From positions 496,001 through 560,000 of the forward strand of contig NZ_JAGSYG010000003.1 of assembly GCF_025685655.1 (NCBI RefSeq): 64,000 nucleotides of DNA. Direction: 5' to 3'. Below, piece by piece: positions 34,470 to 43,048 of this stretch. Below the pieces are notes generated by a model, which saw only the letters and a program-made list of their open reading frames with translations, made no database searches and was not told the origin of the DNA. The translations under genes were made by a program, and so were the position numbers. The stretch comes from Acidicapsa ligni (GTDB lineage Bacteria > Acidobacteriota > Terriglobia > Terriglobales > Acidobacteriaceae). The stretch's first letter is position 1; each line of letters opens with the position of its first letter.

Positions 34470-35555
34470 CTACCAGTTGCATTTTTCTTTCGCGGGGAAA
34501 TGCTCGTCGATTACCTGCATCAGCGAACTCGGCGCGGGCGCGTCCTGAGATAGTTCCCAGATCATTACGCCGCCGTATTGTTTGCCCAGCTCCGTCTCAC
34601 GCGCCATTGTGGCCCCGCCAACGTAGTAGAGCGTTTCGCCGCCATCCAGGTTGCCGCCTGAAACCATATCCGCATCGAATGCATTTGGATAAGCTGCGAC
34701 AACGGTGCTGAAGGTCTCCTCGATGTTTCCATCGCCACTCTGCGCGAAGAATGGTACGCCCAGAGTCATCTTCTCCTTGGGAACCTTCTTCGTCTCCGCG
34801 TAGTAAGTCATTGCCACTTCCGCGTCCGAGTAGTTGGAGTAATTCATCACGTTGACGAAGTCGAACAAATGCAAGGCTGCATCCGGCATGGAATCCTGCA
34901 GATACTCGGCCACAGCCGCAGTTACGATCTTGCCCTGCGGATGAAATGTTTCGATGAGTGTCCTGGTGAATTCGAGATATGGCTGCCCCATGTGATCGGG
35001 ATCTTCAATGTCGAGATCGACACCATCCAGATCATGATTCTTGATGTATTTGTTGAGTGATTTCACCAGTTCTTTTGATAGACCGGCATCATAAAACTGC
35101 AATATCTGCTGGTCTCCACCACCGCCGCCAATCGACAACACGACCTTGGTGCCAGCCTTGTGCGCAGCCTTTACCAGCGTATGAATGTCAGCATCCGTCT
35201 GACCCAGAGCAAACGTCATATCGCTGCTCTTCGTGCAGGTACCAGTGCAAAAGGGCGGTAAACCAAAGGCAAGATATAAGTGGGTCATCTTTGAGAAATC
35301 GAGACTCTTCGCGTAGTCCGCATAACTACCGTCATAATCCGGCAGATAGCCAACGAGCTTGGGCGGAGTCTTATGCTCATGCTGCGGACCGAAGCCAGAC
35401 CAATGTTCGGATCGTTCTTCACTCTGGGGAGACTGGCCTGAACTTACGCCGGCCATACAAAGAAAAGTTGCGAGCCCGGCGACCACTGCAATCGACGGAC
35501 GGACTAACTGCATCTTTGACAAGTTACAAAACGAGAAGTTGCAAAACTTGCGCAC
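34470..35555 (-). CDS. Secreted GH18 (chitinase-like) glycoside hydrolase
   Basis: 361 residues. The catalytic motif DGVDLDIED has the DxxDxDxE pattern with Glu184 as acid. The signal region around 16-40 (RPSIAVVAGLATFLCMAGVSSG) is followed by KLVGYLPDYDGSYADYAKSL, the first barrel strand, then KVVLSIGGGGG and VNVMNYSNYSD. The substrate is probably a beta-1,4-GlcNAc polymer, but GH18 also includes non-catalytic lectins. The start is GTG at 35555 because GGAGG lies 7 bp upstream on the minus strand; an in-frame ATG at 35513 would give a tighter signal peptide but has a weak ribosome site. A strong terminator follows. Confidence 0.87.
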   Translation of the reverse strand: MRKFCNFSFCNLSKMQLVRPSIAVVAGLATFLCMAGVSSGQSPQSEERSEHWSGFGPQHEHKTPPKLVGYLPDYDGSYADYAKSLDFSKMTHLYLAFGLPPFCTGTCTKSSDMTFALGQTDADIHTLVKAAHKAGTKVVLSIGGGGGDQQILQFYDAGLSKELVKSLNKYIKNHDLDGVDLDIEDPDHMGQPYLEFTRTLIETFHPQGKIVTAAVAEYLQDSMPDAALHLFDFVNVMNYSNYSDAEVAMTYYAETKKVPKEKMTLGVPFFAQSGDGNIEETFSTVVAAYPNAFDADMVSGGNLDGGETLYYVGGATMARETELGKQYGGVMIWELSQDAPAPSSLMQVIDEHFPAKEKCNW

Positions 35556-35904
35556 TATTGAACCTCCAGGAGTGTCTTTCGCACTTGCTGGCTTCTTACC
35601 GCCGAAGTGGTCCGAAATTTAGATCGAGGCAAACCCAGGCGGGAGAAAACAGCAAGTTCGAATTGGGTGAAGCATAAAAAGAAAAACTTTCTTTGTCAAC
35701 GTTCTTAACAAAGAAATTTCCAGCTTCGTGCAGGAGGCTTTGCGCATAGTCGAAAGCGTATGGTGAGGAACGGGTAAGGGTTCGGGGAATATTTCTCCTC
35801 AAAGATCTGTATGCACGCATCAGGCGCAGTTTTCCCCGGTTGCTCAAAACTTTTCTAAATTAGAGATTGAAGGTCGTGCATTGAATGACGGTACTGCGAA
35901 TCAA
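35556..35904. other. Intergenic region, no gene recognised
   Basis: 349 bp between two minus-strand secreted-protein genes. Only the ribosome site of the GH18 gene (near 35562-35567 on the minus strand) is recognised. A minus-strand frame of about 80 codons at 35596-35847 has no ribosome site, no hydrophobic or repeated pattern and no resemblance to any family, so I do not call it. Confidence 0.5.
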
Positions 35905-36465
35905 CTACTCCCAGTGGCCAATTACTGTAAGGCTGCCGGTGCCTGGCGTTTCATTGATTGAGGAGTTGCCACCCTGGCTGTAGCTGTGCATGATCAGCGT
36001 TACCCGGCTGCCTCCATGCACGCCCATGTGCACTGGTTGCGACAGCACGTAGTGAGGATTTGAAGTTGAGGAACCTGTTCTGGTTGCGGCAAAACCAGTC
36101 ATGAGTTCATAACTTCCAATCATCGTATCCAGATACCACTCCGCACCGGCGGGCAATACGTCGTCGTAATCAGCCTCGGCGAACAGTTGGTCGATCACAA
36201 AGGTGCGGCCTGTCGGGATATTGATGCACAGGTAGCCTTTGCTCGCAGGTTGGGTAAAGCTGTCGAACTGCTCAAATTGTTCGTATCCGCTGCGGGTGCT
36301 GTCCGGCGTGTAGCAGGATTGCGCCTGATCCTGTGGAAGTATCAGTTGAGGGTCATTCGCGGCCGTATTCGGATAACGAAGATGCCGTGAATGCGTCTGT
36401 GCAAACATCGGCAAAGTGCATAGAGCGAGAGCGGACAAAACAACAAAAGACTTCCCAGGAAACAT
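35905..36465 (-). CDS. Small secreted protein of unknown function
   Basis: 186 residues. Signal peptide MFPGKSFVVLSALALCTLPMFA, cut before QTHS. The mature part has two cysteines (QSCYTPDS and YLCINIPTG) that may pair, then a beta-rich region ending GTGSLTVIGHWE. No family recognised. The ATG at 36465 follows AGGTG by about 10 bp on the minus strand and begins the signal peptide; a further upstream start (36510) would bury it. Confidence 0.72.
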   Translation of the reverse strand: MFPGKSFVVLSALALCTLPMFAQTHSRHLRYPNTAANDPQLILPQDQAQSCYTPDSTRSGYEQFEQFDSFTQPASKGYLCINIPTGRTFVIDQLFAEADYDDVLPAGAEWYLDTMIGSYELMTGFAATRTGSSTSNPHYVLSQPVHMGVHGGSRVTLIMHSYSQGGNSSINETPGTGSLTVIGHWE

Positions 36466-36638
36466 GCTTGAATTCACCTGAAAGTGGAGTGGACTACGCG
36501 CTACAACCATAGACGCTCAACCATTCATGAATGTTCAAAAAGTGCCAACTCTGAAATAGAGTATGAAGTCTTATCTCTTCTTTATGCGTTTCAGAGTGTA
36601 CTGAAGAAGAAGCAACGGTTTGGTCCAGCGCAGACAAA

Positions 36639-37241
36639 GTGGGAACATCCAATCCAATTGAACCTCCCGAAAGGTTATTTCGGGCTCAGCCCCACAGGGA
36701 GCTGAGAAGTGACACCGCTTCCGCGGTGAACGACACCCCTTATACGTCGAAATGCCTGGTCCGCACCTCAACTCTTGCGGACATGCCGGATATTACGGCA
36801 ATTTATGGCAAGTTCGTCGAGACGAGCACGGCGACATTTGAGCTCGTGGCTCCGAACCAGTCGGAGATGGTGAAAAGACGACAGGCTGTTCTGGATCACG
36901 ATTTGCCCTATCTCGTAGCCGAGCTGGAGGGGTACATCGTGGGCTTTTGTTATGCGTCGCAGTTTCGCCCGCGCGAGGGCTACCGCTTTACGATCGAAGA
37001 CTCAATCTACGTGCGCCCGGATTGTATCGGTCATGGGGTCGGCAAGATGCTGCTGACGGAACTGATCTCGCAGTGCCGGGCAAAAGGCGGCCACTCCATG
37101 GTTGCCTGCATCTGTGGAGTGAATCCGCCCTCGGTTGCGCTGCATGCTTCGCTTGGATTTCAGCAGGTTGGGTTACTGCCGGAGGCTGGCAATAAATTCG
37201 GAGAATGGCTGCGACTGTTGATCATGCAGCGTCCTTTGTAG
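36639..37241 (+). CDS. GNAT-family N-acetyltransferase (phosphinothricin-acetyltransferase-like)
   Basis: About 200 residues if the GTG at 36639 is used; the GNAT core begins only at LVRTSTLADMPDITAIYGKFV (about residue 41), so a later start such as GTG 36726 is equally likely. Motifs are PYLVAELEGYIVGFCYASQFRPREGYRFTIEDSIYV and the acetyl-CoA loop RPDCIGHGVGKMLL, then NPPSVALHASLGFQQVG. This is the pattern of PAT/L-amino-acid N-acyltransferases such as those acting on phosphinothricin or methionine sulfoximine. It is a single gene. No resistance role can be deduced. Confidence 0.8.
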   Translation: MGTSNPIEPPERLFRAQPHRELRSDTASAVNDTPYTSKCLVRTSTLADMPDITAIYGKFVETSTATFELVAPNQSEMVKRRQAVLDHDLPYLVAELEGYIVGFCYASQFRPREGYRFTIEDSIYVRPDCIGHGVGKMLLTELISQCRAKGGHSMVACICGVNPPSVALHASLGFQQVGLLPEAGNKFGEWLRLLIMQRPL

Positions 37242-37354
37242 CCAGATTCGACAGGATATCTACTCGCGGCAGATACGTTTTCACATCCCATTCATCTTGC
37301 GAACTTACTCTGCCGAAGACGGCCACTGCGTAAGATGGCTTAGTGCGTTCAAGG

Positions 37355-37627
37355 CTACTTCAGGTAAGCTCGGACCAGATCAATCAAATCTTCTGCCAGT
37401 TCGGGAGCAATTTTTTCCTTTGAACCATCGGTGAGGTGAAAGCGAATATGCGTCTCCAACACCTCGCCCATCAGGCTGTTCACGCCTCCGCGCACTGCGG
37501 CCAGCAGCATCAACTGGTCGCCGCAATCGTCCTTGGCATCGAGAGCCCGTTCGACTGCATCGAGTTGCCCGCGCAACTTGCGAATCCTTTGCAGCAGCTT
37601 TATTTTTTCCCGTTCATCATGCGACAT
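37355..37627 (-). CDS. CsoR/RcnR/FrmR-family metal-sensing repressor, RcnR-like site
   Basis: 90-residue all-helical DNA-binding repressor. It carries the family core RIRKLRGQLDAVERAL, DDCGDQLMLLAAVRGGVNSLMGEVLETHI. The candidate ligands are His3, Cys35, His60 and His64, the set described for the Ni/Co sensor RcnR; CsoR copper sensors have a Cys at the position of His60, and FrmR has Glu64. This suggests Ni(II) or Co(II) rather than Cu(I) as effector, though metal choice cannot be proven from sequence. Two operator-like palindromes lie 37-75 bp upstream in the gap with the divergent OprB-like porin, pointing to control of itself and the porin. Confidence 0.88.
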   Translation of the reverse strand: MSHDEREKIKLLQRIRKLRGQLDAVERALDAKDDCGDQLMLLAAVRGGVNSLMGEVLETHIRFHLTDGSKEKIAPELAEDLIDLVRAYLK

Positions 37628-37663
37628 GATCTATCTCCAGGGTCATTGCAATATGCGCTTGAT

Positions 37664-37702
37664 ATACCCACCGGGGGTATGGTATATACCCAGGTAGGGT
37701 AT
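37664..37702. promoter_or_regulatory. Twin operator-like palindromes for the CsoR/RcnR-family repressor
   Basis: Two copies of the same 6-5-6 design are seen: ataccc-accgg-gggtat (37664-37680) and ataccc-aggta-gggtat (37686-37702). The centres are 22 bp apart, about two helical turns. The first also sits in a wider palindrome atatacc...ggtatat (37662-37687). A/T-flanked halves around a G/C-rich centre are the known operator style of this repressor family, and the first site closely resembles described CsoR operators. They lie between the repressor start (37627) and the porin start (37752). Confidence 0.75.
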
Positions 37703-37751
37703 AGTTTCCATCATCATAGCGCAACCCATTCTTTCTCGGGAGCAATCTAAC

Positions 37752-39371
37752 TTGCACGTGTCTCAAGTATCTCGCCAGATGTTGCTGATTCCGTTTGTCT
37801 TTGCAGCAACATTGCTGCCGGGGCAGAGCCTGCATGCGCAATCGCGTACGCAAGATTCTGCGTCAATAACGGCTCCCATCGACGCTCTTACGATATCGGC
37901 CGTGGTGATTCCAGATGCGCCTCAGCCTGTCGTTGCATCGCCAGCATCGACAATGGCGGCATCGCCTGTCGCTGTATCTTCTGGCTCAGGAATAGCGCCG
38001 CTGCATTATGCGGACATGCCGCTGTTCACTTCGCTCCAGGACAGCAGTGTTCCGGCAAAGGCACCGGCGTCTGCTGATTCGCCCGTCGTCACGATATTTC
38101 CGCATTCCGATTCTGCGCTATGGTGGCTTTCCGGTCAGGCCAACATTATCTTTCAGGGCCGTCCCGCATTCCACTCTGCCTACCAGGGAGTGAACAGCTT
38201 TCGGAACTCCGCGGAGTACAAGACTTCCCTGCTTGGTACGCTCTATACGGCGCTTCGGCCCGATCACTCCATTCGCTACAACACGGATCTGATTCTCGAT
38301 CTTGAAAGCGCAGGAGGCCGCGGCCTCAGCGAAGCGCTGGGTCTCGCGGGCTTTACCAACCTGGACGTTGTCCGCAATCCGAATCTCGGCTCAACGCCCT
38401 ACCTCGCTCGCTATGAGATTCATCAGATTATCGGCCTTACGAACGAAACCACCGACCAGCAGGCGGGACCATTCGCCGTCGCGTCTAAAGTGCCTGTACG
38501 CAGAATTGAACTTCGCGGTGGGAAACTTACGCTGCCTGACTTTTTTGACATCAACAGCGTCGGCTCCGACAGTCATCTCCAGTTTATGAACTGGACGATC
38601 GACAACAACGGCGCATGGGATTATGCAGCCGACACGCGCGGCTACACGGTAGGCGCGATGGCGGAGTATGACGACCGCATCTGGTCTGTTCGCTACGGCC
38701 TGTTTGGCATGCCCGTCGTGGCTAATGGCATCGATATGGACTGGGCCTTCAGCCGTGCTCATGGGCATAATGGCGAGTTCGAATTGCGTCACGGCTGGTT
38801 CAAAAATCAGAAGGGTACTTCGCGCATTTTGTTCTTTGCCAATCGCGCTCATATGGGTACATATCGCGAGGCAAACGAGGCTTTTCTCGACGGAGAAGAT
38901 GCGAAGCCGAACATCGTTGCGCATGAGCATTTCGGCGCTTTGAAATACGGCTTCGGTTACAACACAGAGCAATATCTCTCGACAAATCTGCGCGTCTTTG
39001 GCCGCTTTGGGTGGAACGAAGGCCAGCACGAATCGTATGCTTACACGGAAGTCGACCAGACTGTTTCCGCTGGCGGAGATTACTCCATGGCGGGCTGGAA
39101 TCGGCCATCCGACAAATTTGCGATTGCTTTTGTTTCAAATGCGATCAAGAGCGATCACCAGGAATATCTCAAGCTCGGCGGACTGGGATTTCTACTTGGC
39201 GACGGCAATCTGAATTATGGCCGTGAAAACATCGTCGAGAGTTACTATACGTATCATGCCTGGCGCGGCTTGTTTTATTCACTCGATGTACAACATATCA
39301 ATAACCCCGGCTACAATCGCGACCGCGGTCCGGCATGGGTGGGGTCAGTCCGCGCTCACGTAGATTTTTAG
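37752..39371 (+). CDS. OprB-like carbohydrate-porin family outer-membrane protein
   Basis: 539 residues. Signal peptide ends near QSLHAQ, and a disordered Ala/Pro/Ser-rich linker runs to about residue 115. From SALWWLSGQANIIFQGRPAFHSAYQG onward it has the OprB-type barrel pattern (YNTDLILDLESAGGRGLSEALGLAGF and TPYLARYEIHQIIGL) and the closing NPGYNRDRGPAWVGSVRAHVDF with terminal Phe. The family passes sugars in Pseudomonas; here control by a metal-type repressor hints at another cargo, which is inference. The start is TTG at 37752 because GGGAG lies 8 bp upstream; GTG 37758 and ATG 37779 are alternatives. Confidence 0.82.
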   Translation: MHVSQVSRQMLLIPFVFAATLLPGQSLHAQSRTQDSASITAPIDALTISAVVIPDAPQPVVASPASTMAASPVAVSSGSGIAPLHYADMPLFTSLQDSSVPAKAPASADSPVVTIFPHSDSALWWLSGQANIIFQGRPAFHSAYQGVNSFRNSAEYKTSLLGTLYTALRPDHSIRYNTDLILDLESAGGRGLSEALGLAGFTNLDVVRNPNLGSTPYLARYEIHQIIGLTNETTDQQAGPFAVASKVPVRRIELRGGKLTLPDFFDINSVGSDSHLQFMNWTIDNNGAWDYAADTRGYTVGAMAEYDDRIWSVRYGLFGMPVVANGIDMDWAFSRAHGHNGEFELRHGWFKNQKGTSRILFFANRAHMGTYREANEAFLDGEDAKPNIVAHEHFGALKYGFGYNTEQYLSTNLRVFGRFGWNEGQHESYAYTEVDQTVSAGGDYSMAGWNRPSDKFAIAFVSNAIKSDHQEYLKLGGLGFLLGDGNLNYGRENIVESYYTYHAWRGLFYSLDVQHINNPGYNRDRGPAWVGSVRAHVDF

Positions 39372-39481
39372 AGCACTTGAGCGTGATCGGCAAACATAGC
39401 CATATACTTTGAGCAACCAGCGGAAAGCAGCCAGCGGAAGTTGCGTTGCTCGGCTGCCCCCAACCCCAGTGGAGGCTAGCG

Positions 39482-39964
39482 ATGACAGATTCATGGATGT
39501 ACTCAGGATTGTTTGCAATCGGAGTGCTGACCGGGTTGCGGACCCTGACACCGATTGCCGTTTTCTGCTGGATGACATTGCTGGGACGAGTGCCTGCCAA
39601 TGTCGGCTGGGGCGGGTTCGCGGGAAACAAGATCGTGGTCGGCCTGTTTACAGCGCTTGCTTTTGGCGAGTTGATAGGCGACAAGCTGCCTAAAACTCCC
39701 AGCCGAACTTCGGCTCCGGGTTTGACTGCGCGTATCATTTTTGGCGGGCTTATCGCCGCAATTCTTGCATCGTCGGTGGGCTTTCCGGAGGCTATTGGAA
39801 CGCTGCTGGGAGCAGTTGGCGCAGTGGTAGGAACGTTTGGCGGACGGCTTGTACGCACGCGGACGGTGGCCGCGCTGAAATGTCCCGACCTGCCGATCGC
39901 TCTCATTGAAGATGCAATCACGATCGGCGGATCGATTTTAGTTTGTTCGGCGTTTGCTCATTGA
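39482..39964 (+). CDS. DUF4126-like small membrane protein
   Basis: 160 residues with about four hydrophobic segments, beginning SGLFAIGVLTGLRTLTPIAVFCW. The pattern GLRTLTPIA, GELIGDKLPKTPSRTSAPGL, RIIFGGLIAAILA and EDAITIGGSILV resembles the DUF4126 membrane family, whose function is unknown. The ATG at 39482 has GGAGG about 6 bp upstream, which decides against an upstream in-frame start at 39446. It follows the porin by 110 bp on the same strand. Confidence 0.75.
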   Translation: MTDSWMYSGLFAIGVLTGLRTLTPIAVFCWMTLLGRVPANVGWGGFAGNKIVVGLFTALAFGELIGDKLPKTPSRTSAPGLTARIIFGGLIAAILASSVGFPEAIGTLLGAVGAVVGTFGGRLVRTRTVAALKCPDLPIALIEDAITIGGSILVCSAFAH

Positions 39965-39994
39965 AGTGATTCGGGGAAGTGATTCGGGCTTGCT

Positions 39995-40378
39995 TTATTT
40001 CGTCGCCGGCGACTTACCGGAGGTTTCCGGCAACGCATAAATTACTTCATTGGGACGAGCATAGTGCAGGCGCTCTCGCGCTTCAAACTCGATGGCTCCG
40101 GGATCCGATTTCAACCGGTCTACATGATCGCGCAGATGAGCATTCTCCTGCGTGAGTTGATCGAGCTCCTGCGTAAGAGCCTTGTTTTCCGTGCGCTTCT
40201 CCTGCCAACTGGTGAGACCGTTGCGGCCATTGACCACGTGCCATGCCAGGACCAGCGTGACGCAGATTGCCGTAACAGTGCCGAGGCGGCGACGGTTGTT
40301 CAGCGTCTCAGACCACCAAGGCTGTGACCACCAAGACTGCGTGGTTTTGGGGCTCACGGGTTGTTGAGGTTCCGGCAT
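39995..40378 (-). CDS. ftsB: FtsB/DivIC-family septum formation initiator
   Basis: 127 residues: a cytoplasmic N-terminus, one membrane helix (about 33-48, GTVTAICVTLVLAWHVV), then a periplasmic coiled coil (KRTENKALTQELDQLTQENAHLRDHVDRLKSD) and the closing FEARERLHYARPNEVIYALPE, which is the FtsB/DivIC signature. It would link FtsL and FtsQ in the divisome. The N-terminal segment is longer than in E. coli FtsB and contains a Trp-rich duplication (WWSQPWWSE) caused by a short direct repeat around 40309-40338. It follows the phosphohexomutase on the minus strand. Confidence 0.85.
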   Translation of the reverse strand: MPEPQQPVSPKTTQSWWSQPWWSETLNNRRRLGTVTAICVTLVLAWHVVNGRNGLTSWQEKRTENKALTQELDQLTQENAHLRDHVDRLKSDPGAIEFEARERLHYARPNEVIYALPETSGKSPATK

Positions 40379-40426
40379 GGTGGTCGCGATTTCTGTCGAT
40401 CGTTTGAAGCGGCTGATGTTGGTTTG

Positions 40427-40457
40427 CCCATCCTTCGCAAAGCGGACGAAGGATGGG
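40427..40457. repeat. 11-bp inverted repeat between phosphohexomutase and ftsB
   Basis: The arms cccatccttcg (40427-40437) and cgaaggatggg (40447-40457) are perfectly complementary with a 9-base loop. It lies just after the phosphohexomutase stop (minus strand). No T-run follows, so it may be a weak terminator or an mRNA-processing hairpin. Confidence 0.5.
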
Positions 40458-40494
40458 TACCGATACTTGTTCGCCCTCAGTAAACCTGCTCAGG

Positions 40495-41901
40495 CTAGGA
40501 GAGGACGAAGTCTTTGGCGGCGGCGCTTAATGCATCCATTTCGCCTTCGTTGCGGGACTCAGTGTAGGCGCGGACAACGGGCTCCGTGCCTGATAACCGG
40601 TAGCAAACCCAGGAGCCGTCATCGAGAACGAGCTTCAAACCGTCTGTGCGAACGACCGCTGTTACTTTGCGGCTGCCCAGTTCGGTGGGATCTACCTTCA
40701 ACTTCTCAGTGAACTTTGCTTTGGCATCCGGGGTCAAGTGAAAGTTCTCTCGAACGGGATAGAAGGAACCTACTTTGCTAAATAATTCCTTGAGTTGCTG
40801 GCCGAGTGTCTTGCCGCGTTTGGCAACCATTTCCGCGACCAACAGCCCGGCGAGAACGCCATCCTTCTCCGGCACGTGACCGCGAATGGTGAGGCCTGCG
40901 GACTCTTCTCCGCCAATGGCGATCTTGTCTTCGAGGATGAGCTCGCCGATGTATTTGAAGCCTACGGGAGTTTCGAAGAGCGGCACCTGGTGATAATCGG
41001 CGAGCGCATTGATGAGGTTGGTGGTGGCAACGGATTTGGCTACACCGTTCTTCCATCCGCGGGTTTCGACGAGATAGTCGAAGAGCAGGGCGATGATGTA
41101 GTTGGGCTGGATGAAGGTGCCGTCGGAATCGACGATGCCGAAGCGATCCGCGTCGCCATCGGTTGCGATCACGAGATTGGCGCCAATCTCTTTCATCTTC
41201 GCCTTTGCATCGCCCAGCAGGTGATCATCGGGCTCAGGAGCATGGTTGCCGAAGAGAACGTCGCGATGGTCATGGACAGTCTCAACGGTTACGCCTACGC
41301 TGCGCAGAATGTGGCAGCTATAACCACGAGCCGCTCCCCAGAAGGGATCGAAGACTACCTTGAGCTTGGCGTCGGCAATCGCTTTCAGATCGACCAGCTC
41401 CGCGAGCCGCTTGAGGTAGTCATCTTTGACTTCAACGGTTTCAAACTTGGGATTATCCTCTTTCAGGCGCGGAATGTTTTCGCCTTCGCCAAGAGCGACA
41501 ATGGCTGCCTCAATCTGTTTGGTCACATCGGGCAGAGCAGGCGCGCCATCATGCGTGGAGAACTTGATGCCGTTGTACAGCGGCGGATTGTGGCTGGCGG
41601 TAAAGTTGATCGCGCCGGAGGTCTTGAGCTGGCGAACGGCATAGGCAATCGCCGGCGTGGGTGCCGCATCTGGAATGACGATAGGCGTGATGCCGGCAGC
41701 GGAGAGCACGCGGGCCGCTTCATCTACGAAGGTTTCGCCGAGGAAGCGAGGATCGCGGCCAACGAGCACGCGGTGCGGCTCCGGCTGGGTCTTGACGTAA
41801 GCGGCGATGCCAGCGACGGCGCGACGTACATTCGCTACGGTGAATTCATCGGCCATGATGGCGCGCCAGCCAGAGGTACCGAACTTGATGGGTGTAGTCA
41901 T
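40495..41901 (-). CDS. Phosphoglucomutase/phosphomannomutase family enzyme
   Basis: 468-residue alpha-D-phosphohexomutase that shifts phosphate between C1 and C6 of glucose or mannose. It opens IKFGTSGWRAIMADEFT, has the phosphoserine loop NFTASHNPPLYNGIKF with Ser103, the metal loop TDGDADRFGIVD, the sugar loop GGEESAGLTIRGH, and the phosphate-binding RLSGTEPVVRAYTE. Which hexose is preferred is not clear. The ATG at 41901 follows GGGAGAG at about 4-8 bp on the minus strand; further in-frame starts up to 41943 would bury that site. It feeds glucose-1-phosphate pools that could supply the adjacent glycosyltransferase. Confidence 0.9.
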   Translation of the reverse strand: MTTPIKFGTSGWRAIMADEFTVANVRRAVAGIAAYVKTQPEPHRVLVGRDPRFLGETFVDEAARVLSAAGITPIVIPDAAPTPAIAYAVRQLKTSGAINFTASHNPPLYNGIKFSTHDGAPALPDVTKQIEAAIVALGEGENIPRLKEDNPKFETVEVKDDYLKRLAELVDLKAIADAKLKVVFDPFWGAARGYSCHILRSVGVTVETVHDHRDVLFGNHAPEPDDHLLGDAKAKMKEIGANLVIATDGDADRFGIVDSDGTFIQPNYIIALLFDYLVETRGWKNGVAKSVATTNLINALADYHQVPLFETPVGFKYIGELILEDKIAIGGEESAGLTIRGHVPEKDGVLAGLLVAEMVAKRGKTLGQQLKELFSKVGSFYPVRENFHLTPDAKAKFTEKLKVDPTELGSRKVTAVVRTDGLKLVLDDGSWVCYRLSGTEPVVRAYTESRNEGEMDALSAAAKDFVLS

Positions 41902-42006
41902 TGATCTCTCCCAAAATACGAGTGCCGATTGCAAATGCATCATAAGCGGTTATGGCGGGGTAATCCAGCCTCGATTGATCACTTCTCCGCGCAGTTAGAT
42001 CGTGAG

Positions 42007-42996
42007 CTAGATCGTGGGCTGGGATGCGCTGAGGGCCTGGCGAATCTGCGCTATTTCCTGGGATGTGAAGCGGGAGTTGCTGATAGCGCGAACGTTGAGG
42101 CGGATATGTTCGAGCTTCATCATTGCGGGAATGACAATGTGGATGCCGGTGTCGCGCAGAATCGTGTTGAGGACCACGTCGGCCAGCAGTGAGTCTTCGC
42201 CGCTGGTGAGCTTGGCGCGCAACGTAGAATCGAGAGCCTGATTCTGCGAGAGCGATTGCAGTACAGCGCGGGTCTGCTGCACGCGGGCTACTCCTCCGAA
42301 GGGATGGTTGGCCACGAGCGCCTGTTTGCCTGCGGAGCGCGCGGCGAAGCTGGTGGCTGCGGAGATTTCGAACACGTTGCACGGAAACTGCATGGCGTGA
42401 AGCTGGGATAGATTGCGATCCAGCGCCAGCTCGACCACATCTGGATCGGCAGAGAGCCCGGCTACGCGAATCTTGCCTTCCTTAACAAGTCGAGCCATGG
42501 CATCGAGCAGATCTTCCTGTTCGAGGACGCTTGCCGGGGCGGCATGCAGAAAGAGCATGTCGATGGTTTCGACTTTCAGTTTTGACAGGCTCTCCTCGAT
42601 GCTTTGACGCAGAACAGGCAGCGTGAACTGATGATGCGCAAACTGGCTGGCGGCGGTCTTCTGCAGAACTCCGTGAGCAGAAGGGGCCAGCTTGAGCACG
42701 GCGCGAGCGGCAGTTTTGGCGAAGCGTTTCCAGGCGGGCTGAGAGGATGCGAGGATGCCGAATTTGGTGGCGATCACGGCTTCATGACGACGCCCGCGAA
42801 GGAATTCGCCGAGGAGAGCTTCCGATTCTCCATAGCCGTAAGAGCGAGCGGTGTCGAAGAAGCGAATGCCCTCATCCCATGCTGCCCCTAGAGCACGCAG
42901 AGATTCCTTGCGACCGCTGCGACCGAGGAGCGCGGAACAGCCAAAGCCAATCTGCGGAGCTTTGAGGCCGGTGGTTCCAAGTTCGATTTGATTCAT
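42007..42996 (-). CDS. Aldo/keto reductase
   Basis: 329-residue NAD(P)H-dependent oxidoreductase with a TIM barrel. It begins IELGTTGLKAPQIGFGCSALLG, then FFDTARSYGYGESEALLGEFL with the catalytic Asp and Tyr, VIATKFGI with the Lys, and MLFLHAAP with the His. The cofactor end is diverged. Substrate unknown. The ATG at 42996 is preferred because GGAG lies 9 bp upstream on the minus strand; ATG 43005 has it too close. It lies about 50 bp after the GT4 gene in the same direction. Confidence 0.85.
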   Translation of the reverse strand: MNQIELGTTGLKAPQIGFGCSALLGRSGRKESLRALGAAWDEGIRFFDTARSYGYGESEALLGEFLRGRRHEAVIATKFGILASSQPAWKRFAKTAARAVLKLAPSAHGVLQKTAASQFAHHQFTLPVLRQSIEESLSKLKVETIDMLFLHAAPASVLEQEDLLDAMARLVKEGKIRVAGLSADPDVVELALDRNLSQLHAMQFPCNVFEISAATSFAARSAGKQALVANHPFGGVARVQQTRAVLQSLSQNQALDSTLRAKLTSGEDSLLADVVLNTILRDTGIHIVIPAMMKLEHIRLNVRAISNSRFTSQEIAQIRQALSASQPTI

Positions 42997-43048
42997 CTCT
43001 TCCATCTCCTCATCGGCTTACTTTTGCGAACGGCTTACTTTTTGCAGG

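Noticed and set aside
37355..37627. Naming the metal regulator CsoR (copper)
   Set aside because: His60 in place of the CsoR cysteine, with His3 and His64, fits the RcnR-type site better; copZ-copA are 15 kb away.
40795..41904. Long plus-strand open frame opposite the phosphohexomutase
   Set aside because: It mirrors the codon bias of the strongly supported enzyme gene and has no family pattern or ribosome site.
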